Below are positions 9,351 through 17,672 of a DNA stretch of 64,000 bases, one piece after another. Numbering within the stretch: the stretch's first letter is position 1; every line of letters begins with the position of its first letter. The stretch is from Aphanothece sacrum FPU1 (GTDB lineage Bacteria > Cyanobacteriota > Cyanobacteriia > Cyanobacteriales > Microcystaceae): NCBI RefSeq assembly GCF_003864295.1, contig NZ_BDQK01000013.1, forward strand, positions 124,001 to 188,000. The letters run 5' to 3'. Both the position numbers and the translations under genes were made by a program. The notes under the pieces are model-generated. The model was not told where the DNA came from, made no database searches, and worked only from the letters and a program-made list of their open reading frames with translations.

Positions 9351-9540
9351 TTACCTCCCCCTTCAAGGGGGAGGATTAAAAAAGTTTTTTTAAAAAAAGG
9401 GGCGGGTTTATTGTACGGGCGGGTTTATCTAATTTACAAGCGAAGTCAATCATAATTATGATTAAAAACCCTCCGGCGGGTTTATCTAGTTTTTTTGTGA
9501 GAATCATAGATTTCGTAAAAAACCCGCCCCTACAAATTTT
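9351..9540. repeat. Palindromic repeat cluster GGGCGGGTTTATCTA
   Basis: A short palindrome (CCTCCCCCTTCAAGGGGGAGG, 9352-9372) is followed by three starts of the unit GGCGGGTTTA, at about 9401, 9419 and 9476. The last unit is complete: it runs from GGCGGGTTTATCTAG to AAAAACCCGCCCCTACA at 9537 and can fold on itself. A full copy of the same element is at 48231-48295. The rest of the 274-bp gap between queF and the next gene shows no gene. Confidence 0.85.
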
Positions 9541-9564
9541 GTGTAATTAATTTTGTCTACCTAC

Positions 9565-11115
9565 TTATTTCTCATCTCCTCCAATTTTAGGAAACATTAA
9601 AATATAACGATAACCAGACTCTAAAGAACCTTGAATCACAATTTTTCCTCCATGACTTTCAGTAAAATAACATCCTAATAATAAACCGAGTAACTCTTGA
9701 GAAGTCTTATGATTAGATTCATAAAACTGTTCTTGATGAATCATATTTTCTAATGAAGATGCACTTAATATTTTATCTTCTAAAGTAGTTGTAAAAGTTT
9801 GATCTTGAGGCAAACTAGATAGAGAACTTTGCAGTTTTGCTAACTTATGATTAAGCGAAGAAGCAGACATATTAACTTGAGGTAAACCATCACCCAACCA
9901 AGGATGAGAAACCCAAATCGAAATGTTAAGATTTTTACTGCGACGAGAAACATGAATACGAATTTCTCCTCCCACTTCCAATGACTCTAAAATACTTAAA
10001 ACAAGATAATAAAGAGCTTGTTGAACCTTATTTTTATCTAATAACCAGATTCTTTTACCCGGTTCTACTGATAACCGAAGAGTACGACGTTTTTGATTAG
10101 CAATATCACCAAGACTATTAAGAACTCGTTGACAGAGCATTTCAATATTAACTGAAATCAATTGTAATTGGCTAGAATCATCATTAATAGACCCTAATTT
10201 GAGAAGCTCTTGCACTAAAGAGTTCATCTGCTTGCCACTGGTATTAATAATCTCTAAATATTCTTTTTGTTTATTGCTTAAATGTCCAAATAATCCCCCT
10301 TGTAACACACTAGACATACCAATTACTGAGGTTAGAGGAGAACGCAATTCTTCAATTAATTGTTGTAATAATTTCAGTTTAATACTATTGACACAATTCA
10401 ATAAATTAGGCTGAGTAAAGGATGATTCATTCAATAAATGAGGATAACTATTTATATTCCCGTCATAAATAGAATTTTGTTCTAAACTAAGAAATTGATC
10501 CTCTTGCGAAGCTAAGGTATTCCATAAATACTCTCGCTCAAACTCCCGTAAACACCACCGCGCTGTTAGGTTCAAAAATTCCATGTCTCTGAGGGTAAAC
10601 TGACGAGGAACTAGATCCATTACGGCTATAGTTCCTATGCACTGTCCATCTGCAGTAATCAGAGGAGAACCTAAAAAAGCACGAATACCATAATGCTGAA
10701 CCAAAATACTTCTTGCAAATAAGGGATCACTTAAAGTATCATTAATAATCAAAGGTTGCTCACTATCAACAACATAAGTACTGAAAGCTTCTTGACTGGA
10801 GATTTTTCGGGATGAAGCTAATTGATTCATAAATCCTAATCTTGATAACCCGACAACGGATTTGAGACTAAGGTTATCTTGAAGCATAATGCCTAAAGTA
10901 CACACAGGTACTTCCAGAAAACGAGCAGCAGTTTGTGTAGCTTCATCAAATACGGGAATAGTTTCAGCTTCTAGTAACCCTAAATTTTTTATGGTGTTTA
11001 CTCGCTTTTTTTCTCGTACTTCTGGGGTTAGTCCATCTAAACGACAAAAGAGACGGTTCGTTAGATTGGCCATACTTACCCTTACCCCTAAATCTACTGC
11101 TGTTACTTGCATCAC
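9565..11115 (-). CDS. GAF-domain histidine-kinase-like protein, probably a pseudo-kinase
   Basis: The 516-residue product has a GAF domain (about 45-200; FLGSPLITADGQCIGTIAVMD is typical) and a kinase-like region starting near residue 240. The HisKA motif is readable as IEELRSPLTSVIG, but Glu255 stands where the phospho-acceptor His belongs. The ATP-binding part is also poor: the N-box region reads ALYYLVLSILESLEVGGEI without the Asn, and the D-x-G-x-G boxes are not recognisable (VSHPWLGDGLPQ). It therefore probably cannot autophosphorylate and may act as a sensing scaffold or partner. The frame is long and intact, so this is not simple decay. It is transcribed divergently from the DUF3082 gene. 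Confidence 0.8.
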   Translation of the reverse strand: MMQVTAVDLGVRVSMANLTNRLFCRLDGLTPEVREKKRVNTIKNLGLLEAETIPVFDEATQTAARFLEVPVCTLGIMLQDNLSLKSVVGLSRLGFMNQLASSRKISSQEAFSTYVVDSEQPLIINDTLSDPLFARSILVQHYGIRAFLGSPLITADGQCIGTIAVMDLVPRQFTLRDMEFLNLTARWCLREFEREYLWNTLASQEDQFLSLEQNSIYDGNINSYPHLLNESSFTQPNLLNCVNSIKLKLLQQLIEELRSPLTSVIGMSSVLQGGLFGHLSNKQKEYLEIINTSGKQMNSLVQELLKLGSINDDSSQLQLISVNIEMLCQRVLNSLGDIANQKRRTLRLSVEPGKRIWLLDKNKVQQALYYLVLSILESLEVGGEIRIHVSRRSKNLNISIWVSHPWLGDGLPQVNMSASSLNHKLAKLQSSLSSLPQDQTFTTTLEDKILSASSLENMIHQEQFYESNHKTSQELLGLLLGCYFTESHGGKIVIQGSLESGYRYILMFPKIGGDEK

Positions 11116-11467
11116 TAAATCTCACTCAATCTTAGGTATTAGAGAAATCACAGAAAATTTTCCTAAGTTAGAGGTAGATAGATACTTACCCCATAAGTAG
11201 GAACGCTTAATTCAGCCTTGGCTGTTTACGGCTCTGTTATTTTTAAAGTTCCCCAAAATGTCTGATAACAAACATTGTGTCCAGTAATTTTGCAAAATAC
11301 CGCGATAACTCTTAAAAATACGGCGATTAAGCGGGTTTTACGGGACTATCCGAGTGGTTAAATATCATTAAGTAACTCAGGAATTTTACATAATCTTTAT
11401 CAAGATATCCGAGAAATTGCTGATCTGTTTCAATGTTATAACTCAATGTAAAACTAAAATTAATATA
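11116..11467. other. Divergent intergenic region without recognised gene
   Basis: These 352 bp separate two divergently transcribed genes and must hold both promoters. I see no RNA gene, no long repeat and no convincing operator. Confidence 0.6.
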
Positions 11468-11803
11468 ATGACAGATTCATCAGAAAAACCTTCTAGTAGC
11501 GATCGCACAGAATCAAAAAAAATAACCCCCTTAAACTGTTTGATCGGTTCTACCCTTTCAGGATCATTGGCGATCGCGCTTTACTCTCTGACTTACTCGA
11601 TTGTCCATAGTTTTACTGCTAAACCTCTCACGTCTGATAATCCTTTGGTACTAAGAATTGGTTCTTTAGTCAGAACATTAGTCATGGGAGTATCTTCCTT
11701 AGCTACTTTTGTCTGTGCTTTTATCGCAGGTGGATTAATTTTATTAGCCATTCAATTATGGTTACAGAAAACTCCGGTTTCATCGGATAAAATGGAAAAT
11801 TAA
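11468..11803 (+). CDS. DUF3082 membrane protein
   Basis: From the ATG at 11468 the product has 111 residues; the alternative TTG at 11417 adds an untypical leader. A polar start (MTDSSEKPSSSDRTESKK) is followed by two membrane segments (about 25-45 and 70-98), with the linker FTAKPLTSDNPLVLRIGSLVRTLVMG between them. This fits DUF3082, a small membrane protein family of cyanobacteria and plastids with no assigned function. It converges with the RodZ-like gene, the two coding regions overlapping by 4 bp at the 3' ends. Confidence 0.75.
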   Translation: MTDSSEKPSSSDRTESKKITPLNCLIGSTLSGSLAIALYSLTYSIVHSFTAKPLTSDNPLVLRIGSLVRTLVMGVSSLATFVCAFIAGGLILLAIQLWLQKTPVSSDKMEN

Positions 11804-12825
11804 TCAGGTTTAGGTGTATTTTTGAAGGTTTTTGGAGATTGATAGGTAATCCTTTTTGCTTCTCCGAGTTTACCTAAGCGTTGAGGGGGTTCCTCATTAA
11901 ATTTAACAATTATTAGACCAGCATTATCAACATCAAGGGTGAGGGTTTTTTGGGCCATCCAATTTTGTTGAGTTTCAGTCTCAAGAACCCCTTGAAAAAC
12001 GGTTTTTCCATCAGCAACAATTTTTAATGAGGATTTACCTCTAATCTGGAGATTAACCCTAACAGGTTTTTGCCCTGTCTGTGAAGGAATAACAGGAGTC
12101 GGAGAAGCTTGTACCGGAAGCGAAGGAACAGACGAAGGTGGGACAACTTCCTTTAACCTCATCTCAAAAGCAGAACGTTTAAGACTATTAGAAATCCCTT
12201 GTACTGATAAAATAACAATAATAATATACAAAAAATATAGATGGAGGGGGCGAAGTTGAAGACCAGGTAAACCTAGATTAAAACGACTTGATGGAGAGGA
12301 TTTGAGGACAATATCCGTAGGGAAACGATAGGCCAAGGTGGCCCCATCTAATCCCAGAAAATCCGCAAATTTTTTAATTAATCCCCTAGTATAAATAGCT
12401 TCAGGTAAATCCTCTAAACGTCCTTTTTCAATCGCTTGTAATAACCCCACCGAGATCCGAGTTTCTATGGCGATTTCCTCAAGAGATAAGCGATGTTCTC
12501 GACGCACTTGATATAATTCTCGACCAATATCAGCTAAAATTTCTTGTTGAAGTTGACGGGGATCATAAGAAGGTTTTTTGCGTCTGGGTAATTTAGCCCA
12601 TAATTGCTTGAGAAATTTGAGGGATAAACGAGGAGATAGTTTGATTTTTGGGAGATTTTCTGGTTCTTTTTCAGTATGATTAACCGGTAGGGAGTGATTT
12701 AATAACAATTTAGCCCATAACTTCTGTAACTGACTTCTTTCCTCAGATGAAGAATGGCCAAGATAATCTAACGACCTATTAGACTGGGATTGAGAGGAAT
12801 TAAGGGGGGGTTTTTGGCTAGACAT
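11800..12825 (-). CDS. RodZ-like helix-turn-helix membrane protein
   Basis: The 341-residue product has a Ser/Gln-rich start and then an HTH_25 domain (about 95-165): GRELYQVRREHRLSLEEIAI followed by a second helix with AIEKGRLEDLPEAIYTRGLI. A single membrane helix follows at about 195-215 (LYFLYIIIVILSVQGI), then a Pro/Ser linker and a C-terminal beta domain of DUF4115 type (QIRGKSSLKIVADGKTVFQG). RodZ links MreB to the membrane in rod-shaped cells, and the cyanobacterial relatives may serve in cell shape or regulation. It lies 5 bp past the pseudouridine synthase gene on the same strand, so both are probably cotranscribed. Confidence 0.82.
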   Translation of the reverse strand: MSSQKPPLNSSQSQSNRSLDYLGHSSSEERSQLQKLWAKLLLNHSLPVNHTEKEPENLPKIKLSPRLSLKFLKQLWAKLPRRKKPSYDPRQLQQEILADIGRELYQVRREHRLSLEEIAIETRISVGLLQAIEKGRLEDLPEAIYTRGLIKKFADFLGLDGATLAYRFPTDIVLKSSPSSRFNLGLPGLQLRPLHLYFLYIIIVILSVQGISNSLKRSAFEMRLKEVVPPSSVPSLPVQASPTPVIPSQTGQKPVRVNLQIRGKSSLKIVADGKTVFQGVLETETQQNWMAQKTLTLDVDNAGLIIVKFNEEPPQRLGKLGEAKRITYQSPKTFKNTPKPD

Positions 12826-12830
12826 ATCTA

Positions 12831-13598
12831 TTAAATCAGCTTACCTTGCGTTTCAGTGATGAGATTAGCAGATTGCTTGAGAAAATCAATTTCTGAAGGG
12901 GTAAGTAAGCGATACTGACCACTGAATAAATTAGGTTGATGCAACGTTAGGGAACTGATAGCACTTCGATGTAGTCTCAGGACACTAAAGCCAAGCTGTT
13001 CAACAATACGGCGAATTTGACGGTTTTTTCCTTCAGTAAGAATCACTTGTAAATGAGTATGTTCAGGAGAACGGGTGATTACCTTAACTTCAGCAGGTAA
13101 GGTATTTTTGCCCATTAGCATAACACCTTCACGCCATTGTTGTAACTCTGTTTCTGTGGGATCACCTTCTATCGTGACTTGATAGGTTTTGGATAAATGG
13201 TAACGGGGATGGGTTAACTTTAAGGTAAGTTCTCCGTCATTAGTTAAGAGTAGGGCCCCCGTTGTATTAAAATCAAGACGACCGACAGGATGAATTCCCA
13301 TTCTATAGCTTAATTCTTGGGGAAGTAATTCTAAAACTGTAGGTCGGTTTTGGGGATCACTACAGGTAGAGACAACCCCGGCCGGTTTATGAAGGAGAAT
13401 ATATATTAATTGGGGTCTTTCGAGGGGTTGAATGACTTTTCCGTCTACTTCTAAGCGATCTCTTTGGGGATCAGCTTTATCTCCTAATTGTACCACCTGA
13501 CCATTGAGTTTAACTCTCCCTGCCAAAATTAAGGCCTCAGCGTGACGACGAGAAGCTATTCCCCACTGGGATAAAATTTTTTGTACTCTTTCTATCAT
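12831..13598 (-). CDS. RsuA/RluB-family pseudouridine synthase
   Basis: The 255-residue product has an N-terminal S4 RNA-binding domain (about 1-60: [20 protein letters not shown]) and a catalytic domain with the family motif [17 protein letters not shown], where the Asp of GRLD is the catalytic residue. The end carries [15 protein letters not shown]. It makes pseudouridine in 23S or 16S rRNA. Members of the RluB, RluE, RluF and RsuA branches look alike, and RluB is the more likely match given the full S4 domain. It is first in a two-gene unit with the RodZ-like gene. Confidence 0.9.
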   Translation of the reverse strand: MIERVQKILSQWGIASRRHAEALILAGRVKLNGQVVQLGDKADPQRDRLEVDGKVIQPLERPQLIYILLHKPAGVVSTCSDPQNRPTVLELLPQELSYRMGIHPVGRLDFNTTGALLLTNDGELTLKLTHPRYHLSKTYQVTIEGDPTETELQQWREGVMLMGKNTLPAEVKVITRSPEHTHLQVILTEGKNRQIRRIVEQLGFSVLRLHRSAISSLTLHQPNLFSGQYRLLTPSEIDFLKQSANLITETQGKLI

Positions 13599-13756
13599 AA
13601 GGCCGCCTTGACGTTGCCATGGGAAATAATTTCTTAAGAAGCATATAAGATTTTCTATGCACTACTTTTGAAATCTTCTTCTACACTAAACTAATTATCA
13701 ACAAATATCCCCTAGACCGATCACCCTCGTTATCATTATTTAGGAAATCAAGCAAA

Positions 13757-14470
13757 ATGTGGATTACTCAATCTAGTAACCTGATCAGTAAATTTCTCTC
13801 TCCTGCGGTGCAACTGTGGTTACGTTCTCAAGTTGATCAGGTAGAAACACTTCAGATTAAAATTCAAGGCAGCGATCGCCAAATTCTGGGAGGTTATCTT
13901 CCTGGGGTTCTCCTCAATAGCGATCGCGCTATTTATCAAGGGTTACATCTGGGACAAGTCCAATTGACAGGGGAAAATATTCGCATTAACATCGGTCAAG
14001 TGCTTAAAGGTAAACCTTTGCAGTTACTCGAAGCAATTCGCATCTCAGGGGAAATACACTTAAGTGCGACGGATTTACAAGCGTCTCTCCCCTCTGCTTT
14101 ATTAGCTGATGGATTTAAGGAACTTTTAATTAGTTTACTCGAACATCAGCAAGTTAGTGATCCGGTTCAACAGTTGAATGCTTATGAAATTACTTGGCAC
14201 TCCGCCAGTTTAGCCGAATCTTGTTTTATTTTACAAGGTGTCCTGACTCATGATCAAGTAACCAGTGATCTAAAAATTCAAGCTAACTTAGAATTAATTA
14301 GCCCTCAACTCTTAAAACTATCTTCTGTTACGATTGAAGGAATGCCCGAATGTGATAAATATTGTTTGGAAGAATTACAAGTTGATCTCGGTTCTGATGT
14401 TGCTATTAATACCTTTAAGGTAGAAGCTGATAAAATTGTTTGTCAGGGAGAATTATTAATTCGTCCTTAA
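13757..14470 (+). CDS. LmeA-like (DUF2993) phospholipid-binding protein
   Basis: The 237-residue product fits DUF2993, now called LmeA family after a mycobacterial envelope protein. Visible are SPAVQLWLRSQVDQVETLQI near the start, GGYLPGVLLNSDRAIYQGLH, and the amphipathic beta-rich core. No clear signal peptide is seen. Members bind phospholipids; the role in cyanobacteria is unknown. The coding region is densely supplied with HIP1-like sites (GCGATCGC near 13873 and 13920). It is monocistronic and read divergently from the pseudouridine synthase. Confidence 0.75.
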   Translation: MWITQSSNLISKFLSPAVQLWLRSQVDQVETLQIKIQGSDRQILGGYLPGVLLNSDRAIYQGLHLGQVQLTGENIRINIGQVLKGKPLQLLEAIRISGEIHLSATDLQASLPSALLADGFKELLISLLEHQQVSDPVQQLNAYEITWHSASLAESCFILQGVLTHDQVTSDLKIQANLELISPQLLKLSSVTIEGMPECDKYCLEELQVDLGSDVAINTFKVEADKIVCQGELLIRP

Positions 14471-14488
14471 CATAATGAACAGTTAATA

Positions 14489-14641
14489 GTTATCAAATAA
14501 TTGTCTGCCCGTCACAGGCAAGATGCGGTGTGCCACAAATGTTTATAGTAATTGGTATTATAAGCTCGCGCAGGCGAGCTTTGTTTCTCTAGCTCAACCC
14601 TTTAGGGTTTGAGTTCTTCAAGTAAAAATCATTTGATAATG
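14489..14641. repeat. MITE-like element with chained hairpins
   Basis: The ends are inverted copies: TTATCAAATAATT at the left and AATCATTTGATAA at the right (12 of 13 bases match). Inside lie consecutive small hairpins, including CTCGCGCAGGCGAG and CTCAACCCTTTAGGGTTTGAG, joined by the linker TTTGTTTCTCTAG. The same linker and hairpin style occur at 16140-16222, 23741-23972, 56363-56560, 59230-59290 and 59706-59931. There is no coding capacity. Confidence 0.65.
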
Positions 14642-14743
14642 GTTAGTAAAATAAAAAAATAATTCAGTTAAATAGTTTAATTTTTGCTATAATATTTACG
14701 GAAAAATTATGAAATTAAAGCTAAAAGAAAGTACCTAATTGAT

Positions 14744-15658
14744 ATGAAAAATTCATCAGTTATTGGAATTGACTTAGGGGGAACAGCCATCAAGTTAGGC
14801 CGGTTTCTTGAGGATGGCACTTGTATTAATAAGCTTACCCTGGCCACACCTCAACCAGCTACTCCAGAAGCGGTACTAAAAGAAATAGTTCAAGGAATTA
14901 AACAAATAAACCCATCTCAAGACTGTGTAGCTTTGGGAGTGGGAACACCCGGCCCTGTGGATGCTACCGGAAGAATTGCTAAAATAGCGATTAATCTATC
15001 AGGATGGGAAAATATCCCCTTAGCTGACTGTTTAGAACAAGAAACAGGACTCCCTGCTACTATAGCCAATGATGCTAATTGTGCGGGGTTGGGAGAAGCT
15101 TGGTTAGGGGCCGGAAAACCTTTCAAAAATTTGATTTTATTAACCCTCGGAACGGGTGTAGGGGGGGCGATTATTCTCGATGGCCATCTATTTACAGGTC
15201 ATTTAGGGGCCGCAGGAGAATTAGGCTTAATTACCTTAAATTTTGATGGGCCGCCCTGTAATAGTGGAAATCAAGGCTCTTTAGAACAATATGCCTCAGC
15301 TACCGCCATTCGTCGCATGATGGGACAAGAACCCGCCGAATTAGGCAAATTAGCAGCCCAAGGCAACAAAAAAGCTTTAGACTTTTGGCAAGACTATGGC
15401 CGACTTTTAGGGGCGGGATTAAGCACTTTAATCTACATTTTAACACCAGAAGCTATCCTAATTGGGGGGGGAGTCAGTGGCAGTACAGAATTTTTCTTTC
15501 CGGCAACTTTGGCCGAAATTGAAAGGCGAGTTTTAGCCAGTTCTCGTCAAGGTTTACAATTATTACCGGCCCAATTAGGCAATCAAGCAGGTATGATCGG
15601 AGCAGCCAAATTAGCTTGGGAATTAGTAGGAAAAGATGCTCTCCCGTACCTGTGGTGA
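14744..15658 (+). CDS. ROK-family sugar kinase, glucokinase-like
   Basis: The 304-residue product shows the ROK phosphate loop GIDLGGTAIKLG at the start, the middle motif TLGTGVGGAII, and EAILIGGGVSG near the end, so it is a cytosolic ATP-dependent sugar kinase, most likely for glucose. The ROK zinc motif is degenerate: CNSGNQGSLEQYAS keeps the first Cys, but Ser stands at other Cys positions. This suggests that zinc is not bound. There is no N-terminal DNA-binding domain, so it is not a repressor. The sequence TATAAT at 14688 may be its -10 box. A small TA-like gene pair remnant follows. Confidence 0.87.
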   Translation: MKNSSVIGIDLGGTAIKLGRFLEDGTCINKLTLATPQPATPEAVLKEIVQGIKQINPSQDCVALGVGTPGPVDATGRIAKIAINLSGWENIPLADCLEQETGLPATIANDANCAGLGEAWLGAGKPFKNLILLTLGTGVGGAIILDGHLFTGHLGAAGELGLITLNFDGPPCNSGNQGSLEQYASATAIRRMMGQEPAELGKLAAQGNKKALDFWQDYGRLLGAGLSTLIYILTPEAILIGGGVSGSTEFFFPATLAEIERRVLASSRQGLQLLPAQLGNQAGMIGAAKLAWELVGKDALPYLW

Positions 15659-15691
15659 TAAGTAAAGCTTATAATTCGTAGAATGGGTTAG

Positions 15692-15781
15692 ACGTGGCAA
15701 AGAACAAATTTTTTGTTCATTTTAGCAGGAGATCAAGAAGATATTGAAATAGAAGTTACACCCATTGGGGAGGTTATTTAA
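15692..15781 (+). pseudogene. C-terminal remnant of a small gene coupled to the DUF6887 gene
   Basis: An open stretch without a start codon reads TWQRTNFLFILAGDQEDIEI and ends EVTPIGEVI, with a stop codon TAA that overlaps the next ATG as TAATG. The coupling suggests that it is the tail of a former partner gene of the following small protein, with the 5' part lost. I do not recognise the family. It may be chance, but the acidic conserved-looking tail and the overlap argue for a remnant. Confidence 0.35.
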
Positions 15782-15996
15782 TGAGTGAAATTAATTATGC
15801 TGCGATGTCTGATGAAGCGTTAAGAGAATATTTTCTTAAGCATCGGGATGATGAGTCAGCGTTTCAAGCTTATTTAGAGAGACGCAGAAGTCATCCTAGA
15901 CAGGTAATTACAAAAGTAGGTGATCCTGATTTTGATCTTAAGATAGAAAGGGCAATTGAGCAAAAGTTACAAGCTCGTAAACATTCTAATTCATAA
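15781..15996 (+). CDS. Small DUF6887-like protein
   Basis: A 71-residue charged protein, MSEINYAAMSDEALREYFLK followed by HRDDESAFQAYLERRR. Proteins of this type (DUF6887) are common in cyanobacteria, often in clusters of small genes with TA character; the function is unknown. Two helices are likely: MSDEALREYFLKH and ESAFQAYLERR. The start codon overlaps the stop of an upstream remnant, so its partner may be lost. The start is preceded by GGGGAGG at 15767, a strong ribosome site. Confidence 0.65.
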   Translation: MSEINYAAMSDEALREYFLKHRDDESAFQAYLERRRSHPRQVITKVGDPDFDLKIERAIEQKLQARKHSNS

Positions 15997-16005
15997 ACGA
16001 TATTG

Positions 16006-16222
16006 TAGGTTGGGTTAAACGAAGTACAACCCAACCAATAGATGTAAAAGACAAGAAAGGTTATGTTGGGTTTCGTCCCTCAACCCAACCTACACTCGTC
16101 TACGTCCTTGTAGGGGTCAACGGCCGTTGACCCCTACAAAACAAACAAAGGTTGTCTACGCAACCCAGAATCGATTCCGCGAAGGCGGACTTAGTTTTCA
16201 TAGAATAAGGCTGTAGCCTTTT
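16006..16222. repeat. Cluster of three palindromic repeat types
   Basis: This gap holds, in order: an inverted pair built on GTAGGTTGGGTT and AACCCAACCTAC (16010-16094), a perfect palindrome TAGGGGTCAACGGCCGTTGA continuing to CCCCTA (16111-16136), and hairpins of the chained type, TTGTCTACGCAA, TCCGCGAAGGCGGA and AAGGCTGTAGCCTT (16148-16222). The first type recurs at 43463-43493, 51380-51463 and 59946-59978. The second recurs at 59772-59797, and the third in the MITE-like elements. Confidence 0.85.
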
Positions 16223-16883
16223 ATTTCTTCTTAGTTTTACTTAATTCACGTTTGAAGCCTCTTCCAAAGGCTACTGCTGTTGCTGCTCCGAGAATAGTTA
16301 AAGGCTCAGGTACTGCACCACTGTTATAAACGGCATAAAGACCTTGTCCTGAAGAAGATATAAGTACCTCTTGGGCAGGAGATAAACTAAGATCGGTAAT
16401 TGAGTTTCCATTATTCTGATAAAGAGAGGAAACACCATGAAAAATAGGGTGAGTGCTACTAATCGTTTGATTTCCTATAATAAGGTTATATGTGGAGGCA
16501 AATTGTAAACCAAAAGCATTAAGAAAAGTATTCCAATTGGCTGCTTCACCTACTGCTCCACCAACTCCTGTACCAGCCATAAGGTAAACGTTCCCTCCAG
16601 CATTAACGTAATTAATTAATACGTTTTGATCAACTGAAGGAGGGGTTCCTAAGAAAATACCATCATAGGTTGATAAGGTGGCCACATCAAAAGTAATACT
16701 AGTACCTGTTGTCCAAGTATGACCGGCTTTGGATTGACGTAGAATAAGAGAATCAGCGCGTATGGGTTCAAGAGACAGTTCTTTAGGACTTAATTCGACT
16801 AATTCGACGGGTTCACCTAATAACCAAGTAGCGATATCGATAGAAAATTCTTCAACAATGAATTTACAAATGTTGTCATACAT
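16221..16883 (-). CDS. Chimeric protein: Rpn/PD-(D/E)XK N-terminus joined to a PEP-CTERM body
   Basis: The first about 50 of 220 residues (MYDNICKFIVEEFSIDIATW, then LLGEPVELVELSPKELSLEP) are the typical start of cyanobacterial Rpn-like putative transposase/nuclease proteins. The rest belongs to a different protein: a beta-alpha body (VLINYVNAGGNVYLMAGTGV) ending in VPEPLTILGAATAVAFGRGF, then a basic tail, a standard PEP-CTERM signal. A PEP-CTERM protein needs an N-terminal Sec signal, which is missing here. The frame is open through the join, so the gene may be expressed, but export is unlikely. I take it as a natural fusion or decayed gene. Confidence 0.6.
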   Translation of the reverse strand: MYDNICKFIVEEFSIDIATWLLGEPVELVELSPKELSLEPIRADSLILRQSKAGHTWTTGTSITFDVATLSTYDGIFLGTPPSVDQNVLINYVNAGGNVYLMAGTGVGGAVGEAANWNTFLNAFGLQFASTYNLIIGNQTISSTHPIFHGVSSLYQNNGNSITDLSLSPAQEVLISSSGQGLYAVYNSGAVPEPLTILGAATAVAFGRGFKRELSKTKKK

Positions 16884-16946
16884 AGTTTTACATTAATAAT
16901 GGGGTAAGTCCTTAAAACCCACCCTAAATCTATCACCACTTAACCA

Positions 16947-17013
16947 GGTGCGTTACATTATCATTAACGCACCCTAAACTCGTCGGCGATCGCTACACTC
17001 GTCAGCGATCGCA
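16947..17013. repeat. Palindromic repeat GGTGCGTTA / TAACGCACC with HIP1 tail
   Basis: A 9-bp inverted pair (GGTGCGTTA at 16947, TAACGCACC at 16965) with a 9-nt loop, followed by two HIP1 octamers (GCGATCGC). The same element lies at 17621-17647, and variants lie in the TA island at 31797, 32587 and 33332. It starts the region of TA genes. Confidence 0.85.
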
Positions 17014-17016
17014 TTA

Positions 17017-17313
17017 TCATAATTCTAAACTTTCTCTTGATGAGTGCCAAAATCTAGCGATGCTAATCTGTTTTTTAGATTGTTCAACTCGGTAAATAAT
17101 GCGATAAGGTTTAAGAATTAATTGACGTAGGTTAGGATCATTAAATTCAGGTACTATTTGACCTCTTAATGGAAATTGGCTTAATTCTTTGGCTTTACTG
17201 AGTAATTGTTGACCTATTTTTTTTGCTGCTTCAGGATTATTGATAGCAATATACCTAACAATTTTTTCTAAATCATTAACTGCTTTGGGGGAAAGAATTA
17301 CTTGGTAGTCCAT
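17017..17313 (-). CDS. ParE/RelE-family toxin
   Basis: A 98-residue protein typical of the ParE/RelE superfamily: MDYQVILSPKAVNDLEKIVR then FPLRGQIVPEFNDPNLRQLI and YRIIYRVE, ending with IARFWHSSRESLEL. ParE types block gyrase and RelE types cut mRNA on the ribosome; which applies here is not decidable by eye. The gene overlaps the upstream antitoxin gene by 16 bp, as is usual for such pairs. Confidence 0.85.
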   Translation of the reverse strand: MDYQVILSPKAVNDLEKIVRYIAINNPEAAKKIGQQLLSKAKELSQFPLRGQIVPEFNDPNLRQLILKPYRIIYRVEQSKKQISIARFWHSSRESLEL

Positions 17314-17483
17314 GAATCTATCATTTTTTCAACGTCTTCTAGGGGAATACCTTTTCCTTGGTCAATTTGGTCAAGTCCTTCTTGAACTGATGCAATAAAT
17401 TCGATTTCTTGAGCAATTTCTCGTAAGGATACATCTGAGGGTAAGCGTTTTACCAGTTCAATGACAGCTTCTTTGTTACTCAT
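17298..17483 (-). CDS. Antitoxin partner of the ParE/RelE toxin
   Basis: A 61-residue acidic protein: MSNKEAVIELVKRLPSDVSL and REIAQEIEFIASVQEGLDQI, ending IPLEDVEKMIDSWTTK. It lies upstream of and overlaps the toxin gene, the usual antitoxin-first order. The helical N-terminus and acidic C-terminal tail fit a small antitoxin that wraps round the toxin. It belongs to a short cyanobacterial antitoxin type without an obvious DNA-binding fold. Confidence 0.75.
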   Translation of the reverse strand: MSNKEAVIELVKRLPSDVSLREIAQEIEFIASVQEGLDQIDQGKGIPLEDVEKMIDSWTTK

Positions 17484-17582
17484 CGTAATTTACACATTAG
17501 GTAACAGTATATTATTGATTGTAGCATTAGCTTCAGAAAAAGGAGAATTAAATTGTTGAAATGACTTGATGAGGTGCCGTAC

Positions 17583-17650
17583 TTTGCCCATTCTACAAGA
17601 TCAGCGATCGCACTTGAGGAGGTGCGTTACATTATCATTAACGCACCCTA
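17583..17650. repeat. Second copy of the GGTGCGTTA palindrome
   Basis: CTACAAGATCAGCGATCGCA (17593) precedes GGTGCGTTA (17621) and TAACGCACC (17639), then CTACAAG. It is the same unit as at 16947 and separates the ParE-type pair from the DUF4365 pair. Confidence 0.85.
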
Positions 17651-17672
17651 CAAGAAAGCTACATAATTCACA

